64,000 bases of DNA from Pseudomonas brassicacearum subsp. brassicacearum (GCF_008801605.1 NZ_VZPJ01000013.1:1-64000), one strand, 5' to 3'. Shown: positions 52,241-62,010, counted from the first letter of the stretch. The notes: a model not told the origin generated them from the sequence alone. A program made the numbers and translations.

Positions 52241-54424
52241 TCAAGCCTCGCTGGTGTCCTTGACCAAATGCGCCGCCAAGGTTCGCAACGGACCGAGCTG
52301 ACGGCAGATCAACCCCAACTGTGTCTGCACCAACCGCTGGCCTTCGTCGATCTCATCGGGCATCTGCTCAAGCTCATTGGCCAGGGCCTCCTCCTCGTCG
52401 CTTTGGACCACAATCGGCGTTTTACTCGCCAGGCCCTGGGCGATTTCGTCGATGCTCGTCGCCAGCTTCACCCCCGCGCCATCGATCAGTTGCTCGCGTA
52501 CCTGCGCCGGCAGTTCGGTGCCCCGGTGGGCGCCCAGGCCCGACAGGTAGCTGAGCAGGGTGTGGGACAACACCAGGAAGCGGAACCCAACATCGGCTTC
52601 CTTGCGGAAATGCCCCGGCTCCATCAGCATGTTGGCCAGCGTGGTGGACAACGCGGCATCGGCGTTGTGGGCGTTGCGTCGGGCCAGGCGATAGGCCAGG
52701 TCGTCGCTTTTGCCGGCGGCGTACTGCTGCATGATCTGCCGCAGGTAGATGCTGTTGCAGGTCAGCGTGTTGGCCAGCACCTTGTTCAGCCGTCGGCCCT
52801 GCCAGTCGGGCAAGAACAGGAAGACCGCAAGCCCGGCAATCAGGCTGCCGAGCAAGGTATCGAACAGCCGCGGCAACAGCAGCCCGTAGCCGTCGCCCAC
52901 CTGGTTGAAGCAGAACAGCACCATGATGGTGATCGCCGCCGTCGCCAGGGTGTAGCGGGTCGTGCGGTTGGTAAAGAACACCACCCCGGCGGCAATGGCG
53001 AAGCTCGATTGCACCAGCGGGTTGGGAAACAGATCGAACAGCGCCCAGGCCACTGTCAGGCCGATGGCGGTGCCGATGATCCGCTGGCCGAGCTTGCGCC
53101 GGGTGGCGCCGTAGTTGGGTTGGCAGACGAACAGCGTGGTGAGGATGATCCAATAACCCTGGGACGGGTGGATCAGATGCACCATGGCGTAGCCCACGCT
53201 CAGTGCCAGGGGCAAGCGCAGGGCATGCCGGAACAGCAACGAAGTGGGCGTCAGCTGCGTGCGCAAGCGCAGCCAGACATCCTTGAGGTTGCGCGGCGAG
53301 CGGTCGAGCAGGCTGCTGTCGGTGGCGTCGGCCAGGGCGTCGGGGTTGCTGGCATCGCTGAGCAGGCGGTCCATGGTGGCAAGGTTCACCGACAGTGCCC
53401 GCAACGAACGCAGCAGGCCGCGCCAGGCCGGGTTGCTCTGGATACGCAGGTGTTCCAGGGACGCGTGCAGGTCGTTGAGGGCCTCGGCAAAGGTGGCGTC
53501 GTAGACGAACGGCTGGCGCAGTTGGATCGACTCGGCCAGTGCCTGGCAGGCCTTGCCTTGTTGACGCAGCAGGCGCTGGCAGCGGAACAGCACGTCGCTG
53601 TGGAAGAAGGCCTCGGCCAGGGCATTGTAGGGATAGTGAGAAGAGCTGGCGCGTTCGTGGATGTCCTGGGCCAGGAAGTACAGTTTCAGGTACCGGCTGA
53701 CTTTCGAGCCGGGGCGGCCATTGCCCACGCGGTGCAGGATGATTTCCTTGGCACTGTTGAGCGCAGCGACCACCCGGCCGTTTTGCTGGGCCAGTTCCAG
53801 GCGGCGGGCTTCGACGTCCAGTTGGCGGATCGGCTCCAGGAGCGACGATTTGAGTTTCAGGTAGCGCCCCAGTTCGCGAAACAGCCGCGCCAGGCTTTGT
53901 TGCACCGGTTGGTTGGAAAACAACGCCTGCCACAACACCGACAGCAAGCCGTACCACGCGGCACCGGCGACCAGCAGCAGGGGTTCATGCCAGAAATCGT
54001 TGACTGCGCCGCCGCGCTGGTCCACGCCGATCATGGTGTAGACCGAAAGAATCAGCGTGCCCGAGGCGATGGCGCCATAGCGCTCACCCAGGGCGCCAAG
54101 CATGGTCAGGCCAAAGGCCGCCAGTGCCAGGGCGATGATGAACAGGATGGGGTAGGGGAACAGCAACTCCACCGACAACGCCGCGACGGTGAAGCACACC
54201 AGGGTCACGGCCAGCGCGTTGAGGCGGCCCTGCCAACTGTCGTCCGTCTCGGCCAGGGCGCTGGCGATGATGCCCAGGAACAAGGGAATCAGCAGCACCA
54301 TTTCGTCCAGGTACCAGCACAGCCCCATGCTGCCGGTCAGGGCGATGAAGACCCGCACGCTATAACTGAACTTATCCAACGCCCAAAGGCGACGCAAAGA
54401 CTGGCTAAACGAATTCGCTGACAT
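52241..54424 (-). CDS. FUSC-family inner-membrane transporter (YccS-like)
   Basis: 727 residues. Two membrane blocks, residues about 25-165 and 390-545, each of several helices, flank a soluble helical region, the YccS/YhfK arrangement. The second block has the FUSC segment IILTTLFVCQPNYGATRRKLGQR. Related proteins export aromatic acids, but the YccS substrate is unknown. The start MSANSFSQSLRRL at 54424 is chosen over an upstream in-frame ATG at 54484 with a poor N-terminus. Confidence 0.9.
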   Translation of the reverse strand: MSANSFSQSLRRLWALDKFSYSVRVFIALTGSMGLCWYLDEMVLLIPLFLGIIASALAETDDSWQGRLNALAVTLVCFTVAALSVELLFPYPILFIIALALAAFGLTMLGALGERYGAIASGTLILSVYTMIGVDQRGGAVNDFWHEPLLLVAGAAWYGLLSVLWQALFSNQPVQQSLARLFRELGRYLKLKSSLLEPIRQLDVEARRLELAQQNGRVVAALNSAKEIILHRVGNGRPGSKVSRYLKLYFLAQDIHERASSSHYPYNALAEAFFHSDVLFRCQRLLRQQGKACQALAESIQLRQPFVYDATFAEALNDLHASLEHLRIQSNPAWRGLLRSLRALSVNLATMDRLLSDASNPDALADATDSSLLDRSPRNLKDVWLRLRTQLTPTSLLFRHALRLPLALSVGYAMVHLIHPSQGYWIILTTLFVCQPNYGATRRKLGQRIIGTAIGLTVAWALFDLFPNPLVQSSFAIAAGVVFFTNRTTRYTLATAAITIMVLFCFNQVGDGYGLLLPRLFDTLLGSLIAGLAVFLFLPDWQGRRLNKVLANTLTCNSIYLRQIMQQYAAGKSDDLAYRLARRNAHNADAALSTTLANMLMEPGHFRKEADVGFRFLVLSHTLLSYLSGLGAHRGTELPAQVREQLIDGAGVKLATSIDEIAQGLASKTPIVVQSDEEEALANELEQMPDEIDEGQRLVQTQLGLICRQLGPLRTLAAHLVKDTSEA

Positions 54425-54538
54425 GAAGTGCACGGGCCTGACGGGCAATGACGCTAAATTGAGGCAGTAATGACGCCGACGCAATGGCGGCGATCACATC
54501 TGACAGCAAAAAGTGTTCCGGGGTATACCCCGAACCCC

Positions 54539-54628
54539 TGTGGGAGCGAGCTTGCTCGCGATAGCGGTGTATCAGGCAATTCAATAGTGGCTGACACACC
54601 GCTTTCGCGAGCAAGCTCGCTCCCACAG
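54539..54628. repeat. REP pair
   Basis: Inverted cores GTGGGAGCGAGCTTGCTCG and CGAGCAAGCTCGCTCCCAC. Confidence 0.92.
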
Positions 54629-54658
54629 GGTTATTGCCCGCATTCGAGTCGTGTCGGG

Positions 54659-55837
54659 TCAGACGTATTGCGCCGCCGCATACCCCGACGCCCACGCCCA
54701 CTGGAAGTTGAACCCGCCCAGGTGCCCGGTGACGTCCAGCACTTCGCCGATGAAATACAGCCCGGGGCTTTTCAGCGATTCCATGGTCTTGGACGAGACT
54801 TCCCGAGTGTCGACGCCGCCCAGGGTGACTTCAGCGGTGCGGTAGCCTTCGGTGCCGGCGGGGACGACGTTCCAGCTCGCCAGTTTTTCGGCGATGTCTG
54901 CCAGCTCCGCATGGGTGTATTGCTTCATGGGTTTGGACACGAACCAGGTGTCCGCCAACAGGTTGGCCATTTTCTTGGTGAACAACTCGCCCAGCAACGT
55001 CTTGAGTTCGCTGTTGGGGCGTTCGGCCTGCTGCTGTTGCAGCCATTGCGGCACGTCGTGGTCGGGCAACAGGTTGATCTGCACCGTGTCCCCCGATTCC
55101 CAGAACGAGGAAATCTGCAGGATCGCCGGACCGCTCAGGCCGCGGTGGGTGAACAGGATGTTCTCGCGAAAGCTCTGGTCGTTGCAGCTCACCAGGCAAT
55201 CCACCGACGTGCCCGAGAGTTCAGTACAGAGGGTCTTGAGCTGATCGGTGATGGTGAACGGCACCAGGCCGGCGCGGGTTGGCAGCAGTTCATGGCCAAA
55301 CTGTTTTGCCACCTGATAGCCGAAACCGGTCGCCCCCAGGGTCGGGATCGACAGCCCGCCCGTGGCGATCACCAGGGACTGGCAGGCGAGGGCGCCGAGG
55401 GTGGTTTGCAGCAGGTAGCCGCTGTCGGTTCTTTCGATCTGCGTGATCGAGGTATCCAGGTGCAGGCTGACGCCGGCCTGGTCGCACTCATCCAACAGCA
55501 GGCCGAGGATGTCGCTGGACTTGTTATCGCAGAACAACTGGCCGAGCTTTTTCTCGTGATAGGGCACGCCGTGCTTGGCCACCAGGGCAATGAAATCCCA
55601 CTGGGTGTAGCGGGCCAGGGCCGACTTGCAGAAGTGCGGGTTCTGCGAGAGGAAATTGCCTGGCTCGGTGTACATGTTGGTGAAATTGCAGCGCCCACCG
55701 CCCGACATGAGGATTTTCTTGCCGGCCTTGTTGGCGTGGTCCAGCAACATCACCTGCCGTCCGCGCGCGGCCGCGGTCAGCGCGCACATCAACCCCGCGG
55801 CGCCAGCGCCAATGATCACGACTTCGGTAGAGCGCAA
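54659..55837 (-). CDS. HI0933/YhiN-family flavoprotein (BaiN-like)
   Basis: 392 residues. The FAD site is EVVIIGAGAAGLMCALTAA, followed by the diagnostic family segment KAGKKILMSGGGRCNFTN and the C-terminal GLYFIGEVLDVTGHLGGFNFQWAWASG. The start codon is TTG at 55837, preceded by GAGAGGA at good distance; no ATG is available in frame nearby. The biochemical role in Pseudomonas is not known. Confidence 0.9.
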   Translation of the reverse strand: MRSTEVVIIGAGAAGLMCALTAAARGRQVMLLDHANKAGKKILMSGGGRCNFTNMYTEPGNFLSQNPHFCKSALARYTQWDFIALVAKHGVPYHEKKLGQLFCDNKSSDILGLLLDECDQAGVSLHLDTSITQIERTDSGYLLQTTLGALACQSLVIATGGLSIPTLGATGFGYQVAKQFGHELLPTRAGLVPFTITDQLKTLCTELSGTSVDCLVSCNDQSFRENILFTHRGLSGPAILQISSFWESGDTVQINLLPDHDVPQWLQQQQAERPNSELKTLLGELFTKKMANLLADTWFVSKPMKQYTHAELADIAEKLASWNVVPAGTEGYRTAEVTLGGVDTREVSSKTMESLKSPGLYFIGEVLDVTGHLGGFNFQWAWASGYAAAQYV

Positions 55838-55871
55838 AACGGTGTCCTCTCAGCTTTCCCACATAACTGAA

Positions 55872-55988
55872 TGTGGGAGCGAGCTGTGTGGGAGCAAAGC
55901 TTGCTCGCGATCCAGGCGCTGCGGTCCTCAAGAGGCCGCGGCGTTTTCATCGCGGGCAAGCCTTGCTCCCACACAGCTCGCTCCCACA
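55872..55988. repeat. REP pair nested inside another REP
   Basis: A full inverted pair (cores GGGAGCAAAGCTTGCTCGCG and CGCGGGCAAGCCTTGCTCCC) is enclosed by an outer broken pair. Outer plus inner arms 55872-55897 and 55963-55988 are perfectly complementary over 26 bp. Confidence 0.88.
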
Positions 55989-56016
55989 GTTTGATCTCTG
56001 TTCTTCAGGCGATCGG

Positions 56017-57402
56017 TTACAGGATCCGCACCCGCAACGAGCGGCCCTTGATCTTGCCATCGTTCAGGCGTTGCAGGGCCTGTTTGGCGATGCCGCGTTC
56101 CACTGCCACGTAGGCCTGGAAATCGAAGATCGCGATTTTGCCGACCTGGGTGCCGGGGATGCCGGCCTCGCCAGTCAGGGCGCCGAGGATGTCGCCGGGG
56201 CGGACTTTGTCCTTGCGCCCGGCACCGATGCACAGGGTGCTCATGGCCGGCAACAGCGGGCCACCACCTTGAGACTTGAGGTTGTCCAGTTGGTCCCAGC
56301 TCAGCGGCGACTTCTGCAGTTGCTCGATGGCCTGGGCGCGGTGGGCTTCGGATGGCGCCACCAGGCTGATGGCGATGCCTTTCTCCCCGGCGCGGCCAGT
56401 GCGGCCGACGCGGTGGATGTGGATTTCAGAGTCCCGGGCCAGTTCGACGTTGATCACCATGTCCAGGGCATCGATGTCCAGGCCGCGGGCCGCCACGTCG
56501 GTGGCCACCAGCACCGAGGTGCTGCGGTTGGCGAACATCGCCAGAACCTGGTCGCGGTCGCGCTGTTCCAGGTCACCGTGCAGGCCGACGGCCGAGATGC
56601 CCTTGGACGTCAGGTGATCGACGGTTTCCTGGACCTGCTGCTTGGTGAAGCAGAACGCCACGCAGGAGGCCGGGCGGAAATGCGCCAGGACCTTGACCAC
56701 TGCGTCCATGCGTTCCTCGGGAGAGATCTCGTAGAAGCGCTGCTCGATCTGCGCGTCGGAGTGGAACGCCTCGGCCTTCACTTGCTGCGGGTTACGCATG
56801 AACTTGGACGACAGTTGCTTGATGCCCACCGGGTAGGTGGCGGAGAACAGCAGCGTCTGGCGGCGTTCCGGGGTCTGCTGGATGATGTCTTCGATGGCGT
56901 CGTAGAAACCCATGTCGAGCATGCGGTCGGCTTCGTCGAGGATCAGCGTGTTGAGGCCGTCCAGGACCAGCGAACCCTTGCGCAGGTGCTGCTGGATGCG
57001 TCCTGGCGTGCCGACGATGATGTGGGCGCCGTGTTCCAGGGAGGCGATCTGCGGGCCGAAGGACACACCGCCGCACAGGGTCAGGACCTTGATGTTGTCT
57101 TCGGCGCGGGCCAGGCGACGGATTTCCTTGGCGACCTGGTCGGCCAGCTCGCGGGTCGGGCACATCACCAGGGCCTGGCAGCCGAAGAAACGCGGGTTGA
57201 TCGGGTTCAGCAGGCCGATGCCAAAGGCGGCGGTCTTGCCACTGCCGGTCTTGGCCTGGGCGATCAGGTCCATGCCCTTGAGGATCACCGGCAAGCTTTG
57301 CGCCTGGATCGGCGTCATCTGGGCATAACCGAGTGATTCGAGGTTAGCCAGCATGGCGGCGGACAGCGGCAAAGTATTAAAAGCGGTGGCAATGGTGGTC
57401 AC
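56017..57402 (-). CDS. dbpA: ATP-dependent RNA helicase DbpA
   Basis: 461 residues. DEAD helicase core with AKTGSGKT (50-57), DEAD (156-159) and HRVGRTGRAGEKG. The C-terminal RRM-like domain (DILGALTGEAGIPGTQVGKIAIFDF then YVAVERG) is the DbpA domain that binds hairpin 92 of 23S rRNA during 50S assembly. The start is the GTG at 57402 (MTTIATAFNTLPLS), matching the E. coli N-terminus; frame upstream runs through repeats. Confidence 0.94.
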   Translation of the reverse strand: MTTIATAFNTLPLSAAMLANLESLGYAQMTPIQAQSLPVILKGMDLIAQAKTGSGKTAAFGIGLLNPINPRFFGCQALVMCPTRELADQVAKEIRRLARAEDNIKVLTLCGGVSFGPQIASLEHGAHIIVGTPGRIQQHLRKGSLVLDGLNTLILDEADRMLDMGFYDAIEDIIQQTPERRQTLLFSATYPVGIKQLSSKFMRNPQQVKAEAFHSDAQIEQRFYEISPEERMDAVVKVLAHFRPASCVAFCFTKQQVQETVDHLTSKGISAVGLHGDLEQRDRDQVLAMFANRSTSVLVATDVAARGLDIDALDMVINVELARDSEIHIHRVGRTGRAGEKGIAISLVAPSEAHRAQAIEQLQKSPLSWDQLDNLKSQGGGPLLPAMSTLCIGAGRKDKVRPGDILGALTGEAGIPGTQVGKIAIFDFQAYVAVERGIAKQALQRLNDGKIKGRSLRVRIL

Positions 57403-57532
57403 GGGACTGGCCTGCAAAACAAAATGTCGCGCAGTGTAGCAGCCTCGTGCCACTTTCTTCGAAAGTTCTGGACGAGCTGTGAGGGCAGGGCCTGCCCTGG
57501 GGGGCTGGCAATTCCAGAAACTGTGGGAGCTC

Positions 57533-57580
57533 TGGAACTGTGGAACTGTGGAACTGTGGAACTGTGAAACGGTGAAACTG
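57533..57580. repeat. 8-bp tandem repeat (TGGAACTG) array upstream of dbpA
   Basis: Six units of period 8: four exact TGGAACTG copies, then TGAAACGG and TGAAACTG, directly beside a REP pair. Confidence 0.88.
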
Positions 57581-57668
57581 TGGGAGCAAAGCTTGCTCGC
57601 GATGCAGGCGACGCATTTCCCCCAGGAAAACCGAGTCGCCTGTATCGCGGGCAAGCCTTGCTCCCACA
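57580..57668. repeat. REP pair
   Basis: Inverted cores between the octamer array and the DHA2 transporter gene. The remaining DNA of 57403-57532 holds the dbpA promoter; nothing else is seen. Confidence 0.88.
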
Positions 57669-57691
57669 AAATCTCCAAGCCACGAAGCGAC

Positions 57692-59119
57692 TTAGTGTTC
57701 GATATGCTCATCCGGGCGTTTCACCCGTCGCCCGTCTTCGCGTGACAACTGGGAAAAAATCGTCGCCGCCAGCATCGCCATGATCCCCACCGTGACGAAC
57801 GTCAGTTGGAACGCCCCCAGTACGGTCTCCACCCCATCGTTACCCACCTGGGCGGTAAAGCCGCCGAGCAGGGCGCCGGCGCAGGCCACGCCGAGGCTCA
57901 GGGACAGTTGCGCCACCACCGACAGCAGGCTGTTGCCGCTGCTGGCGCTGGCGTCGTCCAGGTCGATCAGGGTCACGGTGTTCATCGCGGTGAATTGCAG
58001 CGAGTTGATCGCCCCCAGCACCGCCAGTTGCGCCAGCAGCAGCCAGTACGGCGTCTGTTCACTGACCAGGCCCATGCTCGCCAGCATCAGGCCCAGGGCC
58101 AGGGTGTTGCCGGTCAGGACGATGCGATAGCCCAGGCGTTCGATCAGCGGCCGGGCCACGGACTTGGCGACCATGGCCGCCGCCGCCAGGGGCAGCATGC
58201 TCATCCCGGCCTGGGACGGTGAATAGCCCAGGGCGACTTGCAGCAGCAACGGCACCAGGAATGGCAGCGCACCGCTGCCCAGGCGCGCGAACAGGTTGCC
58301 AAGAATGCCCACGGCGAAGGTCCGGGTCTTGAACAGTGACGGCGGGAACAGCGCGTTCTCGACGTGCCCGGCCCGCAGCCAATAGGCCGCCAGGCAGGCC
58401 ATGCCGCCGAACAGCAGCAACATCACGCGCAGGTGCGGCAGGTGCAGTTCACCCAGACCTTCCATGGCGATGGTGATCAGCACCATCGCCGCGCCGAACA
58501 GCAGGAACCCCAACCCATCGAACCGCGTGCGCTCGCTGCCCCGCAGGTCGGGGATGAACTTCCACACGGCATAACAGCCGAGCACGCCCACCGGCAGGTT
58601 GATGATGAAGATCCAGTGCCAGGTCAGGTACTCGACCATCCAGCCGCCCATGGTCGGCCCGATCAGTGGGCCGAGCAGGCCTGGGATGGTGATGAAGCCC
58701 ATGATCCGCACCAGTTCCGAGCGCGGATACGCCCGCAGCACCACCAGCCTGCCCACCGGCAGCATCAGCGCTCCACCGAGGCCCTGGATGACCCGGGCGC
58801 CGATCAGCATGCTCAACGAACTGGACAAGGCGCACAGCAACGAGCCGAAGCTGAACAGCAGGATTGCCCCGAAGAAAATCTTCTTGGTGCCGAAGCGGTC
58901 GGCGATCCAGCCCGAGGCCGGGATCAGCAACGCCACGGTGAGCATGTAGGCAATGATCACGCCCTGCATGCGCAGCGGGTTTTCCGCCAGATCACCGGCC
59001 ATGGCGGGCAGGGCCGTGTTGAGGATGGTCCCGTCCAGGGACTGCATGAAGAAGGCAATCGCCACCACCCACGGAAGCCAGCGGGCGGTGACGGCGTCGA
59101 GCGGTGCACGGTTGGGCAT
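57692..59119 (-). CDS. DHA2-family multidrug MFS exporter (EmrB/QacA type, MdtD-like)
   Basis: 475 residues and about 14 helices. The first helix IAFFMQSLDGTILNTALPAM, with its conserved Asp, is the DHA2 signature; GGALMLPVGR (motif B region) and PTMGGWMVEYLTWHWIFIINL (motif C region) follow. The start at 59119 follows AGAGGT. No membrane-fusion partner is adjacent, which fits MdtD-type single exporters. Confidence 0.9.
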   Translation of the reverse strand: MPNRAPLDAVTARWLPWVVAIAFFMQSLDGTILNTALPAMAGDLAENPLRMQGVIIAYMLTVALLIPASGWIADRFGTKKIFFGAILLFSFGSLLCALSSSLSMLIGARVIQGLGGALMLPVGRLVVLRAYPRSELVRIMGFITIPGLLGPLIGPTMGGWMVEYLTWHWIFIINLPVGVLGCYAVWKFIPDLRGSERTRFDGLGFLLFGAAMVLITIAMEGLGELHLPHLRVMLLLFGGMACLAAYWLRAGHVENALFPPSLFKTRTFAVGILGNLFARLGSGALPFLVPLLLQVALGYSPSQAGMSMLPLAAAAMVAKSVARPLIERLGYRIVLTGNTLALGLMLASMGLVSEQTPYWLLLAQLAVLGAINSLQFTAMNTVTLIDLDDASASSGNSLLSVVAQLSLSLGVACAGALLGGFTAQVGNDGVETVLGAFQLTFVTVGIMAMLAATIFSQLSREDGRRVKRPDEHIEH

Positions 59120-59155
59120 GGGACCTCTTGTTTGTGTTCGGGTGTCTGTTGGCTT

Positions 59156-59222
59156 CATCGCGGGCAAGCCTTGCTCCCACATGTACGGCGTACATCCTGT
59201 GGGAGCAAGGCTTGCCTGCGAT
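59156..59222. repeat. REP pair, GCAAGGCTTGCC variant
   Basis: Inverted cores between the DHA2 gene and the upstream TldE-like gene. Confidence 0.9.
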
Positions 59223-59228
59223 GCTTTT

Positions 59229-60566
59229 TTACAGCGTCAAGGTCAACCGCTTGACCAGCGCCCCCGGCAGCAACATCGAGGCCGTGGCCCGCTGGCTGTA
59301 GGTGCTGGCCGAGAGCAGCAGTTCCCGCTCTCGGGTCAAGCCTTCGAGTTGCGAGCCGAGCAGGCTGTAGACGCTGTCGTCGAAGCGCATGGTACTGACC
59401 GGCGCTACGATCTGGCCGTTCTCGACCCAGAACGTGGCGAAGCGGGTCATGCCGGTCAGGCGGGCGGCCGGTTGGTCCGAGTAGTTCAGGTACCAGAGGT
59501 TGCTGATGTATAGCCCGGTGCCAAGTTGTTCGAGGATGTATTTGTGCTCCAGTTGCCCGCCCTGCATGTCCAGCGCCGTGGGGTATTCGTAGCTGCTGGC
59601 GCCGTTGGCGGTGAGGCCGTATTCGGCGGCGCTGCGGGAGTTGACCAACTGCGCATTGGCCGTGCCCTTGGCGATCAGCCCCAGGTCATCGCGGGGATAA
59701 CCTTCGTCGGAAAACGCCGGGCTCAAGGAACCGCTGACCTGCTCGCTCAGCCACACGTTGGGGCTCAAGCTTGCTTCGTTGGCGTAGAACTTCTGTAACG
59801 GGCTCTGCTTGCTGGCAATCGCCCGGGCCGAGAACCCGCCCCAACTGAGCATGCCCATGATCTCTTCCAGGGCGGCCGGTGCCAGGTAGGCGCGGTATTC
59901 GCCGGGCGGCAACGTGCGCAGCGGCAGGCCGAGAAATGCCAGCTGCTCGCGGGCCTGCTCGAAGCGCCGGGCAAACCCTTCGCTGCTCCACGCATGCCCG
60001 GCATAGCTGGCTTTTACCGCCTGGCCGTTTTCATGGAACAGGCTGAAATCGAAGTTGAAGCTGTTGGCCTGATGCCAGCCGAACGCTCCCGACGAACTGG
60101 CGAAACCGCGGCTGATGGGCCCGGCTGCATAGAACCCCACCAGGTCCAGGCCTTCGGCGGCGCGGGTGATTTGCGCCACGACCTGCTCGGTGTCCGGCAG
60201 CGGATGGTCCTGCACGTTATGGCTCTGCCAGTGGTTGTGGTTGAGCAACAGGTATGGATCGCGGGGCAGCAGCGGCAAGGTTTCGCGCAGTTGTTGCAGG
60301 CCATCGGACAGGCGTTGCAGATCGGTCTCGGTGTCGCCGGACAAGGTGATCTGCAAGTCGGCGTGACGCCCGTCGTCGATCAATTTGAAACTGACATTGG
60401 CCTGCTGCACCTGCCCGGCCTGACGCACCTTGGCGTGGTTGAAACGCACGAAGGCCGAGGACTCGGCGGCGTAACCCAAGGTGAACTGTTCCTGCTCATG
60501 CAGGGCATCGCGCAGCCAGTCGACCAATACCTTGAATGCCTCGGCCTGATTATTGACGGTGCTCAT
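59229..60566 (-). CDS. TldE/PmbA-like protease subunit (PmbA/TldD family)
   Basis: 445 residues without the HExxxH motif, so it should be the non-catalytic partner as in TldD/TldE heterodimers. Family features are the C-terminal NLWYLNYSDQPAARLTGMTR and EEIMGMLSWGGFSARAIASKQ. ATG at 60566 begins one base after the stop of the catalytic gene; GGAGG upstream suits this start better than an ATG at 60575. Function of this extra pair is unknown; the classical pair processes microcin B17, CcdA or RiPP precursors. Confidence 0.85.
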   Translation of the reverse strand: MSTVNNQAEAFKVLVDWLRDALHEQEQFTLGYAAESSAFVRFNHAKVRQAGQVQQANVSFKLIDDGRHADLQITLSGDTETDLQRLSDGLQQLRETLPLLPRDPYLLLNHNHWQSHNVQDHPLPDTEQVVAQITRAAEGLDLVGFYAAGPISRGFASSSGAFGWHQANSFNFDFSLFHENGQAVKASYAGHAWSSEGFARRFEQAREQLAFLGLPLRTLPPGEYRAYLAPAALEEIMGMLSWGGFSARAIASKQSPLQKFYANEASLSPNVWLSEQVSGSLSPAFSDEGYPRDDLGLIAKGTANAQLVNSRSAAEYGLTANGASSYEYPTALDMQGGQLEHKYILEQLGTGLYISNLWYLNYSDQPAARLTGMTRFATFWVENGQIVAPVSTMRFDDSVYSLLGSQLEGLTRERELLLSASTYSQRATASMLLPGALVKRLTLTL

Positions 60567-60567
60567 A

Positions 60568-62010
60568 TCAGGCATCCCCTCCAAACACATCAACGTTGCT
60601 GAACACACAGGCCGGCGACGCATGGCCGACACGGATGACCTGGTTCGGTTCGCCCTTGCCACAGTTCGGCGTGCCCAGGACCCGGGAGGTACTGGCATCG
60701 CCCACGGCGCGCAGGCTCTTCCAGAATTGTGCGGAAATGCCGCGGTAATTGGGGTTCTTCACCACGCCCTTGAGCTCGCCGTTCTCGATCAACTGGCCCC
60801 ACTCGCAGCCGAACTGGAATTTGTTGCGGGCGTCGTCGATGGACCAGGAGCGGTTGGTGCGCATCAGCACGCCGCGCTCGGTGCCCTGGATCAGTTGTTC
60901 CAGCGTCTGGTCGCCGGGTTCGATGTTCAGGTTCGCCATGCGGTCGATGGGCGGACGATTCCAGCCGCAGGCCCGGCTGTTGGCGACACCGTCCAGGCCA
61001 GCCCGGAACTGTGACAGCGCGCCGCCCAGTGGACGCAGCAACAGGCCTTCACGAATCAGGAACTGCTTGCTGGCGGCGCTGCCGTCATCGTCATGGCTGT
61101 AGCTCGCCAGCTCCTCGGGAATGTTCGGGTCGAAGGTCACGTTCAACAGGCTGGAGCCGTATTGCAGGTGGCCGAAATCGCTGGCCTTGACGAAGCTGGT
61201 GCCGGCGTAATTGCGTTCGTCCCCGAGGATGCGGTCCAGTTCCAGCGGGTGACCGATGGATTCGTGGATCTGCAACATCATCTGGTCGGGCATCAGCAGC
61301 AGGTCGCGGGGGCCTTGCGGGGTGTTCGGTGCCAGCAGCAATTGCAGGGCCTGGTCGGCGATTTTCAGCCCGGCGCCGATCAGGCCGCTGCGGCTGATCA
61401 CATCGAAGCCGCCTTGCTGGCCGAAGTTTTCCCGGCCCAGGGTGCGGGTCTGGCTGTCGTTGCCGTCGAAGGCGGTGACTTCCAGGGCCGGGTAGATGAA
61501 GCGTTGGGCCTGGCGCAGTTCAGCGCCGGCACTGTTGAGGTAGATCTGCTCGACCTGGGTCAGGCCGATGCTGGCTTGCCAGTTCACCAGGCGCTCGTCC
61601 TGGGGCACTGCGGCTGACTCGTCGCCGAGCAATTGGTAACAATCGCTCAGTGGCGGGAAGGCCTGGTCGAAATTCGGCGAGAAGTAATCGGCGCGGTCGC
61701 TGGACACCGCTTGCTCACGCAGGTCCAGCAGGGCATGGGGCTTGAGCCCGCGAGCATGTTTCTCGGCGCGTTCCAGTGCCGCTTGCAGGCCGGCCTGGGA
61801 CAGGTCGTTGGTAGCGGCATACGCCTCGACCCCGTTGACCCGCACGGTGAGCATCGCCCCTTCATCACGGCCCAGACTGGGCGGTTCGGCGACATTCTTG
61901 CGCACCGACAGGTGCTGGCCGGACTCGCGCACGTAACGCAGGGAAAAGAATTCAGCGCCCGTGCGCAAGGCAGCAAAACGCTGCTTGAGCTGGGGGTGGA
62001 AGTCGAACAT
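60568..62010 (-). CDS. TldD-like zinc metalloprotease (PmbA/TldD family)
   Basis: 480 residues. The zinc motif HESIGH (249-254) sits in LQIHESIGHPLELDRILGDE, equivalent to the HEAAGH of TldD. The C-terminal GTPNCGKGEPNQ holds a Cys at a place where TldD has a further conserved loop. It forms a tight operon with the TldE-like gene. It differs in sequence from canonical TldD, so it is better called a paralogous TldD-like protease; the target peptide is not evident. Confidence 0.87.
   Translation of the reverse strand: MFDFHPQLKQRFAALRTGAEFFSLRYVRESGQHLSVRKNVAEPPSLGRDEGAMLTVRVNGVEAYAATNDLSQAGLQAALERAEKHARGLKPHALLDLREQAVSSDRADYFSPNFDQAFPPLSDCYQLLGDESAAVPQDERLVNWQASIGLTQVEQIYLNSAGAELRQAQRFIYPALEVTAFDGNDSQTRTLGRENFGQQGGFDVISRSGLIGAGLKIADQALQLLLAPNTPQGPRDLLLMPDQMMLQIHESIGHPLELDRILGDERNYAGTSFVKASDFGHLQYGSSLLNVTFDPNIPEELASYSHDDDGSAASKQFLIREGLLLRPLGGALSQFRAGLDGVANSRACGWNRPPIDRMANLNIEPGDQTLEQLIQGTERGVLMRTNRSWSIDDARNKFQFGCEWGQLIENGELKGVVKNPNYRGISAQFWKSLRAVGDASTSRVLGTPNCGKGEPNQVIRVGHASPACVFSNVDVFGGDA

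Noticed and set aside
57403..57711. N-terminal extension of dbpA of 103 residues
   Set aside because: The extension crosses the octamer array and a REP pair; the GTG at 57402 gives the known DbpA N-terminus.
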